11,340 nucleotides of DNA from positions 1 through 11,340 of the forward strand of contig JAICRQ010000065.1 in NCBI GenBank assembly GCA_025966435.1, written 5' to 3'. The position numbers were made by a program, and so were the translations under genes. Origin of the DNA: Anaerolineales bacterium. Lineage in GTDB: Bacteria > Chloroflexota > Anaerolineae > Anaerolineales > Villigracilaceae. The notes below the pieces were generated by a model that was not told the DNA's origin, made no database searches, and worked only from the letters and a program-made list of their open reading frames with translations. Positions 6,191 to 11,340 of the stretch are shown here, one piece after another; position 1 is the stretch's first letter; each line of letters opens with the position of its first letter.

Positions 6191-6894
6191 ATCCCCGGCG
6201 GCTTCGTATCCTGCCTCTTCTCCTGCTGACACCGGTCCTCATCAGCATCGGACTTGTCCTTTTCTTTTTCGTAACATCCCCAGCCAGCGCATCTTATATA
6301 TTTGGTTCCACCCCCACAGCTACACAGGAAAATCTGTGGGCGTACGCGGACGTTCCCAAGCCCACCTATACTCCTCCGCCTACGGTGCTCCCCGTCGACA
6401 CCGTCATTCCTCCCACCACAGAAGCTCCCCCAGTCGTCGCCATGGAGCTTGTCGAGGACAGTGCAGCTCGTGAACAAAATCTGCAGTCCGCACCATTAGC
6501 TGTACCAGCGACGGGTGGGGGAAAGTACATTCTAGTGGACATCTCCGAACAGCACATGTACGTATATGAGGGAGATACGCTTATCTATAGTTTTGTCGCC
6601 TCGACCGGCATCAACAACGCCACGCGGGTTGGCACATTTGCTGTACAAAGCAAATTTCCCAATGCTTACGGCTCCACCTGGGATATATGGATGCCGAACT
6701 GGCTGGGCATTTACTGGTCGGGCAGTTTGGAAAATGGCATTCATGCCCTTCCGATTTTGGCGAACGGTGCCATCCTCTGGGAAGGGTATCTCGGCAGACC
6801 TGTTTCCTACGGATGTGTGGTGCTCGGCACGTACGAGTCGCAATTGTTGTACGAGTGGGCAGAGATCGGCACACCGGTGGAAATCCAATGGTAA
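6187..6894 (+). CDS. L,D-transpeptidase (YkuD) with N-terminal membrane anchor, SYGC variant
   Basis: The 235-residue protein has an N-terminal RR...hydrophobic segment (about 8-36), a Thr/Pro linker (about 41-82), and a YkuD domain (about 112-235) starting KYILVDISEQHMYVYEGD. YkuD enzymes use a Cys to form 3-3 (meso-DAP to meso-DAP) cross-links or to attach proteins or other groups to stem peptides. The likely catalytic pair is H186 (GIHALP) and C210. The usual S-H-G-C reads S-Y-G-C (207-210), followed by VVLG instead of a V/I-N/R pattern. C210 is the only cysteine. An insertion (about 158-180) rich in Trp and Gly precedes the catalytic His. The gene overlaps the amidase stop by 4 bp. The linker motif QENLWAYADVPKP (47-59) recurs in the next gene. 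Confidence 0.85.
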   Translation: MNPRRLRILPLLLLTPVLISIGLVLFFFVTSPASASYIFGSTPTATQENLWAYADVPKPTYTPPPTVLPVDTVIPPTTEAPPVVAMELVEDSAAREQNLQSAPLAVPATGGGKYILVDISEQHMYVYEGDTLIYSFVASTGINNATRVGTFAVQSKFPNAYGSTWDIWMPNWLGIYWSGSLENGIHALPILANGAILWEGYLGRPVSYGCVVLGTYESQLLYEWAEIGTPVEIQW

Positions 6895-6903
6895 ATTAAA
6901 GAT

Positions 6904-6943
6904 GTCATTGCGAGGAGGGCTTTAGCCTGACGAAGCAATCTCC
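6904..6943. repeat. Short palindromic intergenic repeat
   Basis: The tract pairs ATTGC (6907-6911) with GCAAT (6935-6939) around an inner GGCTTTAGCC palindrome (6918-6927). The surrounding GTCATTGCGAGGA...GACGAAGCAATCTCC pattern matches a dispersed repeat common in many bacterial genomes (recalled, not searched). The rest of the 123-bp gap (6895-7017) holds no gene and no strong promoter; TTGAAC at 6979 has only a poor -10 partner. Confidence 0.55.
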
Positions 6944-7017
6944 TTCACACCAATCATTACGCTGCCGTTGACGGCGGCTTGAACTTACACATTTTTTATT
7001 TCATTACAGGTGATCTT

Positions 7018-8157
7018 ATGAACAACCAATTCATCGAAGCCCGGGAACTCATTGTAAGAGCGCGAGACTCCTTGCGCCGCGGCGATAAGGTTGCGGCAAG
7101 ACAGATGGGAGAACGAGCCGCGTTCCTTGCACCGGAGATGGAAGATGTATGGCTGGTCCTCGCCGCTTCGGACCCGAACCCTCAGGACGCGCTGGCGTAC
7201 GCACGCAAAGCGTTACAGATCAACCCGCACAGCACGCGCGCACATCGAGCCGTGGAATGGGCGTCTGGACGGCTGAACCAGACTCAGGCAAACCCCGTTG
7301 CCACTATTCCTCCTGCTCAGACGGCGGCAAGCCTTCCAGGCAAGCACGCCTATCAAACCGCGGTTGCCATGCCTGTGCTGAAGAGGCAAGGAAGGAACTG
7401 GCTGCCCATCTTATTGATTGGCACTGGTGTTTTATTTATTGGCTTTCTCGCGTTATTCGCGATTCTCAGCCCTACGCTTGCCTCGATTGTGAGCAATATC
7501 CGTGCCCAGGAGCAACTCTGGGCGGAGGCGAATGTCCCCAAACCGGAAGTCACGCCGATCGATGGCAACGCGTTCGTGGTGCAGGCTGGGGATACGCCAG
7601 CACCTACGCTGGCTCCAACCCAGCCTCCGACACGCGCAACCGCTACACCGAGAAATGAAACGACTGCGACGAGTGTTCCAACGGAAGAAGCCACTGCCAT
7701 CCCCGCCGCGACAGAAACGCCGGGCGTAGTAGCGATGGATGTTCTCGCCGACACGCCGACCACTGAATATGTCCCGCCCACGCCCGGCATCACCGTCGGT
7801 GACGGCGAACGCTGGATCGATGTGGACCTCACCAACCAAATGGTCTATGCCTACGAAGGGGAGACCGTCGTCAATTCCTTTGTGGTTTCCACCGGCACCT
7901 GGCTCACACCCACAGTAACAGGTAAACACAAGATCTATGTCAAGGTGCGCGTGCAGGATATGAGAGGTCCCGGATACCACCTGAAAGATGTACCCTACGT
8001 GATGTTCTTTTCTGGAGATTATGGATTGCACGGCACCTACTGGCACAACAACTTCGGAACGCCGATGAGCCGCGGCTGCGTGAATCTAACCATCGATGAT
8101 GCAGCTTGGTTATTCAACTGGGCTTCCGTGGGCACTGTGGTGAACGTGCATTATTGA
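7018..8157 (+). CDS. L,D-transpeptidase (YkuD) fused to a cytosolic TPR-like domain, SRGC variant
   Basis: The 379-residue protein has a cytosolic alpha-helical TPR-like domain (about 1-86, with VWLVLAASDPNPQDAL and LQINPHSTRAHRAV), a basic loop, one transmembrane helix (about 129-151), a long Thr/Pro-rich linker (about 177-256) and a YkuD domain (about 264-379). The catalytic pair is H338 in GLHGTYWHNNFG and C354 in SRGCVNL; C354 is the only cysteine. The enzyme would act on peptidoglycan outside while the N-terminus could dock a cytosolic partner. The start is taken at ATG 7018 with AGGTGA (7008-7013) upstream. A TTG at 6979 would add a hydrophobic NLHIFYFITG stretch out of keeping with the TPR fold. 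The linker carries QEQLWAEANVPKP (164-176) and VVAMDV (237-242), both echoed in the preceding transpeptidase. Confidence 0.87.
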   Translation: MNNQFIEARELIVRARDSLRRGDKVAARQMGERAAFLAPEMEDVWLVLAASDPNPQDALAYARKALQINPHSTRAHRAVEWASGRLNQTQANPVATIPPAQTAASLPGKHAYQTAVAMPVLKRQGRNWLPILLIGTGVLFIGFLALFAILSPTLASIVSNIRAQEQLWAEANVPKPEVTPIDGNAFVVQAGDTPAPTLAPTQPPTRATATPRNETTATSVPTEEATAIPAATETPGVVAMDVLADTPTTEYVPPTPGITVGDGERWIDVDLTNQMVYAYEGETVVNSFVVSTGTWLTPTVTGKHKIYVKVRVQDMRGPGYHLKDVPYVMFFSGDYGLHGTYWHNNFGTPMSRGCVNLTIDDAAWLFNWASVGTVVNVHY

Positions 8158-8158
8158 T

Positions 8159-8191
8159 ATGCAGGCAGGGTAGTAGTCCCTGCATGATTTT
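8159..8191 (+). terminator. Weak hairpin between the second and third transpeptidase genes
   Basis: Directly after the stop codon, ATGCAGG (8159-8165) pairs with CCTGCAT (8179-8185). Alternatively CAGGG (8166-8170) pairs with CCCTG (8178-8182). A short TTTT run follows (8188-8191). It could be a partial terminator or an mRNA-stabilising hairpin. The stem is short and the T tract poor, and the next ATG is only 12 nt from the stem, so full termination is uncertain. Confidence 0.35.
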
Positions 8192-8196
8192 GACGT

Positions 8197-9225
8197 ATGA
8201 GCAAGCCCGTTCTTTCACGGCGTGATTTTCTTAAGTTAAGCAGTTACAGCTTGATGGGGGTATTTTTGCCTGAGCTTTCCTCGTACCTTCCTCGGCAAGA
8301 TGAATTCACCAATCTGCAGGCACGCATCATCAATCGTACGGTCTGGGCGTACGATGAGCCCAATGCAAATTCCAAACGCCTCAAGCTCTACTGGCACGAC
8401 CTGGTCGTGCCTATTACGAATACCACCATCAGCGAGGACGAAGAAGCGTATAACCGCGTCTGGTACCAGTTGGAGGAGGGCGGTTATGCCTATTCAGGTG
8501 GTATTCAACCGGTGCGAACGATCCTCAATCCGTCCCAACCCATCCCTACCCGTGGTGCGTTGGGAGAGGTCACTGTTCCGTATACCGACGCGTATCTCGA
8601 GCCGAATGAAGACGCCGAGTATATGTATCGCCTGTATTATGAAACTGTTCACTGGGTGATGAGTGCCGTTGACTCAACAGATGGCAGCGTCTGGTATCGT
8701 CTGTTGGACGATAAGTTCGAAAAACACTATTACGTGCCTGCGAAACACGTTCGCCTCATTCCAGCGGAGGAGCTGGCTCCGCTATCTCCCCATATTCTCA
8801 TCGAGGATAAATCGATCGAGGTTCGCCTGGATGAGCAACTTCTGCTTGCCTATGAAAACGGACGAGCCGTCTTCGCGACGCGCGTCTCTACAGGCGGCAG
8901 ACGCCTGAGCGGGACGTACACAACCCCTGTCGGAAATTTCATCACCTATCATAAACGTCCCACCCGCCACATGGCAAACGGTGACATTGCATCCAACGGC
9001 TTTGACTTCCCCGGTGTGCCCTGGGTGCTCTATATCACCGAAAACGGAATCTCCTTCCACGGGACTTACTGGCATAACGATTATGGCATTCCGCACAGCC
9101 ATGGCTGCATCAATATGACGCCGCAAGCCGCCAAATGGCTCTACCGGTGGACGATGCCGACTGTCCCGCCGGAGAAGTTGCTTGTATATGGATATGTGGG
9201 GACGAAAGTGGAAATCAAAGTCTGA
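8197..9225 (+). CDS. Tat-exported L,D-transpeptidase with two SH3-like domains
   Basis: The 342-residue protein begins with a twin-arginine signal, SRRDFLKL at residues 7-14 followed by a short hydrophobic core. Two SH3-like modules follow (about 43-107 and 120-188; the second starts LGEVTVPYTDAYLEP). A YkuD domain (about 200-342) begins EDKSIEVRLDEQLLLAYENG. The catalytic motif is complete: H288 in SFHGTYWHNDYG and S-H-G-C at 301-304 followed by INM. C304 is the only cysteine. Tat export implies folding in the cytosol before transport. It would form 3-3 cross-links or attach groups to stem peptides, with the SH3 modules probably binding wall. No Shine-Dalgarno sequence precedes the ATG. CATGAT (8183-8188), 8 nt upstream, is a weak -10 candidate. 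It is closely related to the next gene. Confidence 0.92.
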   Translation: MSKPVLSRRDFLKLSSYSLMGVFLPELSSYLPRQDEFTNLQARIINRTVWAYDEPNANSKRLKLYWHDLVVPITNTTISEDEEAYNRVWYQLEEGGYAYSGGIQPVRTILNPSQPIPTRGALGEVTVPYTDAYLEPNEDAEYMYRLYYETVHWVMSAVDSTDGSVWYRLLDDKFEKHYYVPAKHVRLIPAEELAPLSPHILIEDKSIEVRLDEQLLLAYENGRAVFATRVSTGGRRLSGTYTTPVGNFITYHKRPTRHMANGDIASNGFDFPGVPWVLYITENGISFHGTYWHNDYGIPHSHGCINMTPQAAKWLYRWTMPTVPPEKLLVYGYVGTKVEIKV

Positions 9226-9230
9226 AGTAA

Positions 9231-9249
9231 GGCGGATTAACAACCCGCC
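9231..9249. repeat. Short GC stem-loop after the third transpeptidase gene
   Basis: GGCGG (9231-9235) pairs with CCGCC (9245-9249) across a 9-nt AT-rich loop. It lies 5 bp after the stop codon, with no T run following, so it reads more like a dispersed palindromic repeat than a classical terminator. Confidence 0.35.
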
Positions 9250-9285
9250 CTACCGAGCCTTGGAACAATTTTCCAGTAAGTAAAG

Positions 9286-9337
9286 TATAAGAATCAACTA
9301 ACAACCCTCACGCACCTATGTCTTTTACGGGTAAACT
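9286..9337 (+). promoter_or_regulatory. Possible promoter(s) for the fourth transpeptidase gene
   Basis: Two -10-like boxes are present. TATAAG at 9286-9291 has TTGGAA at 9260 upstream, but with a long 20-bp spacer. TAAACT at 9332-9337 ends 6 nt before the ATG at 9344, the same spacing as in front of the lipid kinase and TPR genes. The second overlaps a small palindrome TTTAC-GG-GTAAA (9324-9335). No Shine-Dalgarno sequence is seen before the ATG. Confidence 0.3.
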
Positions 9338-9343
9338 TAACCT

Positions 9344-10378
9344 ATGCTCAACCCTCAGATCTCACGTCGTGAATTTCTCAAACTCGTCAGCACCGGCTCG
9401 TTGGCATTCGCGCTGCGCGACCTGCGCATCAACCATCTCCTGGAAATAACACCGCCTACACAGGGACGCATCACCTGGAGCGGGGTACCTCTTTATGATG
9501 CTCCATTCTTTACTGCCAGCCAGATTCACCACTTCGGCGCGGATAAGGTGGTGGAAATCCTCGACGTCGAAGAGAATGGCGAACCCGGATACGGAAACCC
9601 TCACAATACTCTGTGGTACAAGATCGATAATGGCTATGCGTTCTCCGGCGGCATTCAGCCGGTGGAAACCAGATATCAAAAACCGGTCTTCACCCTCCCC
9701 GAGAAAGGACAGCTGGGAGAGATCACCGTCCCGTTCTGTGATACCAAGAAGGAACCGTATACCTACGCCGAGCGCGGCTATCGAATCTACTACGGCAGCA
9801 CGCATTGGGTAAAACGCGTGATCGTCCAGCGCGATGAAAAAAGTATCTGGTATGAGATCTTTGATTCGCATCTCAAGCGATCGTACTATGTCCCATCGCA
9901 TGACATGCGGCTGGTTCCGGGCGATGAGCTGACCACGCTCTCCCCCGAAGTGCCGGACGATCAGAAACGAATCGTCGTGGATCTGACCACTCAGCTGATC
10001 ACCGCCTTCGAAGGCGAGAACCTGGTCTTTTCGCAGCGTTGCGCGAGCGGCGTGCGAGGGACGGACACTCCCAAAGGCGAATTCCATACCTATCATAAAG
10101 GTCCGTCCGTCCACATGACCAATGAAGGCGACGCGGTGGAGGAAGACGGTGTCTATAGTCTTCCCGGTGTACCCTGGTGTTCTTTCTTTACCGGTTCGGG
10201 TCATGCTTTCCATGGTGCCTACTGGCATAATGACTATGGTCAGCCGCGCAGTCATGGTTGTGTGAACCTGCCCTCCGAGGCGGCGAAGTTTCTGTATCGC
10301 TGGTCCAAACCCAATGTCCCGGCGGATACAGAATACGTCAATCTTCCCGGGGAGGGGACGCTGGTTCAGGTCTTCTAA
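9344..10378 (+). CDS. Tat-exported L,D-transpeptidase with two SH3-like domains, second copy
   Basis: The 344-residue protein has the architecture of the preceding gene. The twin-arginine signal is SRREFLKL at 7-14. Two SH3-like modules follow (about 43-108 and 121-190; the second starts LGEITVPFCDTKKEP). The YkuD domain (about 205-344) starts QKRIVVDLTTQLITAFEGE. The catalytic pair is H290 in AFHGAYWHNDYG and C306 in SHGCVNL. The two proteins match along their whole length, which points to a tandem duplication followed by marked divergence. This copy has three further cysteines (C131, C233, C279) that its neighbour lacks. Export by Tat and a peptidoglycan 3-3 cross-linking or attachment role are inferred from the family. 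Confidence 0.92.
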   Translation: MLNPQISRREFLKLVSTGSLAFALRDLRINHLLEITPPTQGRITWSGVPLYDAPFFTASQIHHFGADKVVEILDVEENGEPGYGNPHNTLWYKIDNGYAFSGGIQPVETRYQKPVFTLPEKGQLGEITVPFCDTKKEPYTYAERGYRIYYGSTHWVKRVIVQRDEKSIWYEIFDSHLKRSYYVPSHDMRLVPGDELTTLSPEVPDDQKRIVVDLTTQLITAFEGENLVFSQRCASGVRGTDTPKGEFHTYHKGPSVHMTNEGDAVEEDGVYSLPGVPWCSFFTGSGHAFHGAYWHNDYGQPRSHGCVNLPSEAAKFLYRWSKPNVPADTEYVNLPGEGTLVQVF

Positions 10379-10381
10379 CTC

Positions 10382-10454
10382 ATAGTAACGGCTTTAGCCG
10401 TCCTTATAAATCGACGGCTGACCCGCAAGGGGTGCTGCGTAAAGTCGTCACTAC
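10382..10454. repeat. Imperfect palindromic repeat element
   Basis: The left end ATAGTAACGGCTTTAG (10382-10397) is matched, with mismatches, by the complement of the right end CGTAAAGTCGTCACTAC (10438-10454). Within the left arm ACGGCTTTAGCCGT (10388-10401) is itself a perfect hairpin. The decamer GGCTTTAGCC is shared with the repeat at 6918-6927. It looks like a dispersed non-coding repeat. A TATAAA (10405-10410) within it could serve as a -10 box, but has no good -35. It fills most of the 93-bp gap before the LURP-one gene. Confidence 0.55.
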
Positions 10455-10471
10455 ATTTTCAGGAGAATGCA

Positions 10472-11053
10472 ATGAATCCTATTTTTCAATTCCCTACCTA
10501 TCTGCTCAAACGTCAAGCCATCGCACTGACGGGCAAATTCCGCGTGTATGACCCGGCAGGCAGGCTGGTGATGTTCAGCGAACAGAAGATGTTCCGCTTG
10601 CGCGAGGATATCCGAGTGTATGACAGCGAGGACAAATCTCGCGAAGTGTTGAGCATCAAGGCGCGCCAGATCATGGATTTCTCTGCCGCGTATGACGTGG
10701 TGGATACGGAGCTGAATCAAAAGGTTGGTGTGCTTCGCCGCAAAGGGCTACGCTCGATCTTAAGAGATGAGTGGGAAGTGCTGGACGCGAACGACCGACT
10801 CATCGGTCAATTATTCGAAGATAGTATCCCACTGGCGCTCTTACGCCGGCTCGTACTGGGCTCCTGGCTGCCGCAAAATTACGATATGACCGTTGGCGAC
10901 ACGCGGGTTGCCGACCTCAGGCAGAACTTCAACCTCTTCCGCTACGAGCTGAACCTGGATTTCAGTATGGACACGATCAACCGCATCGACCGCCGCGTCG
11001 GCATTGCCGCCGGGGTCCTGCTCGCCGCCGTGGAGGGGAAGCAGGATAGTTAA
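10472..11053 (+). CDS. LURP-one-related / YxjI-like family protein
   Basis: This 193-residue protein has the beta-strand-rich LURP-one-related (tubby-like) fold pattern. It shows alternating hydrophobic strands such as KFRVYDPAGRLVMF (22-35), DIRVYD, AYDVVD, WEVLDANDRLIGQLFED (101-117), and the characteristic C-terminal helix DRRVGIAAGVLLAAVEGK (173-190). The family is related to phospholipid scramblases and tubby proteins. The bacterial role is unknown, and membrane-lipid binding is only an analogy. No signal peptide is seen, so it is probably cytosolic or membrane-associated. The ATG at 10472 has a strong Shine-Dalgarno AGGAGA (10461-10466) five bases upstream, the best ribosome site in this part of the window. 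Confidence 0.85.
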   Translation: MNPIFQFPTYLLKRQAIALTGKFRVYDPAGRLVMFSEQKMFRLREDIRVYDSEDKSREVLSIKARQIMDFSAAYDVVDTELNQKVGVLRRKGLRSILRDEWEVLDANDRLIGQLFEDSIPLALLRRLVLGSWLPQNYDMTVGDTRVADLRQNFNLFRYELNLDFSMDTINRIDRRVGIAAGVLLAAVEGKQDS

Positions 11054-11085
11054 CCATTCGCGCTCAGCACGATCGAATATTTATT

Positions 11086-11340
11086 ATGCCTCGACAACCT
11101 CTTTTCGCCGGTCTTGTTTTCGATGAATTTGGCAACCCTGCCGAGCCGACTCTGGTGGGCGATGAGCCTTGTTACGTGGTGGACGACGCGGGCTTCCGCC
11201 GTCATATCTCTTCTGAGCAGGTGGATCGACAGGTCCTCGATCAAATGGCAGAGATGATGAAAGGCAGCGAGGATTTCCTCTCAGAGCAGACTGCGAAGAT
11301 GCTGGGACAGGAAGATGTCTTTACCAAGGCCGCCATCCAG
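11086..11340 (+). CDS. Small conserved protein of unknown function, N-terminal part (runs off the right edge)
   Basis: The open frame from ATG 11086 continues through the window end, giving 85 residues. The acidic sequence carries GDEPCYVVDDAGFRRHI (25-41) followed by EQVDRQVL and a helix with MAEMMKGSEDF. It has no signal peptide or membrane segment. The pattern recalls short conserved proteins of Chloroflexota without known function (from memory, not searched). It starts 32 bp after the LURP-one gene on the same strand, so the two may share a transcript. No Shine-Dalgarno sequence precedes the ATG; the upstream bases are AT-rich. Confidence 0.7.
   Translation, partial: MPRQPLFAGLVFDEFGNPAEPTLVGDEPCYVVDDAGFRRHISSEQVDRQVLDQMAEMMKGSEDFLSEQTAKMLGQEDVFTKAAIQ

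Noticed and set aside
5534..6232. 232-codon minus-strand frame opposite the amidase
   Set aside because: The opposite strand has all four amidase active-site residues; the antisense product has no recognisable family.
9362..10255. 297-codon open frame on the minus strand opposite the fourth transpeptidase gene
   Set aside because: It is fully antisense to a gene with an intact Tat signal and YkuD motif, shows no recognisable domain, and has no ribosome site. It is a frame shadow.

Overview
The window looks like a stretch of a Chloroflexota chromosome, probably Anaerolineae. This is inferred from the protein style: membrane-anchored proteins with long Thr/Pro linkers, TPR modules, SH3-plus-YkuD proteins with twin-arginine signals, a Ser/Thr kinase and a DUF971 protein. 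The abundance of short intergenic palindromes fits too. No rRNA, tRNA, CRISPR array, transposase or phage gene was seen, so this appears to be ordinary chromosome rather than a mobile island. It is nevertheless rich in cell-envelope genes.

Left part (1-2252). The N-terminal end of a Ser/Thr protein kinase runs off the left edge on the minus strand. It is divergent from a diacylglycerol/sphingosine-kinase-family lipid kinase. The two genes are separated by an inverted-repeat element with a TATAAT box at each outer end. Next come a membrane-anchored SH3-domain protein and a small zinc-type DUF971 protein. This run ends in a perfect 18-bp hairpin that contains the stop codons of both converging genes.

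Middle part (2250-5223, minus strand). Transcription runs from a flavin reductase-like protein through an AMMECR1-domain protein (AmmeMemoRadiSam protein A) to a 610-residue membrane-anchored TPR protein with Thr/Pro/Arg repeats at its C-terminus. A near-consensus sigma-70-type promoter sits upstream of the flavin reductase gene.

Right part (5345-11340, plus strand). A near-consensus promoter starts a cell-wall cluster. It holds an N-acetylmuramoyl-L-alanine amidase, followed by four consecutive YkuD-type L,D-transpeptidase paralogues of three architectures: TM plus YkuD, cytosolic TPR-like domain plus TM plus YkuD, and two Tat-exported SH3-SH3-YkuD proteins. A LURP-one-related protein and the start of a small conserved protein of unknown function follow. 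The amidase would cut stem peptides from glycan. The transpeptidases would form 3-3 cross-links or attach proteins or other groups to stem peptides.

The points most worth checking are the four-paralogue transpeptidase cluster, two short linker motifs shared by the first two transpeptidases, a cytosolic module shared by the second transpeptidase and the TPR protein, several TATAAT-like boxes 6-8 nt from start codons (possible leaderless mRNAs), and the palindromes in most of the gaps of the cluster.
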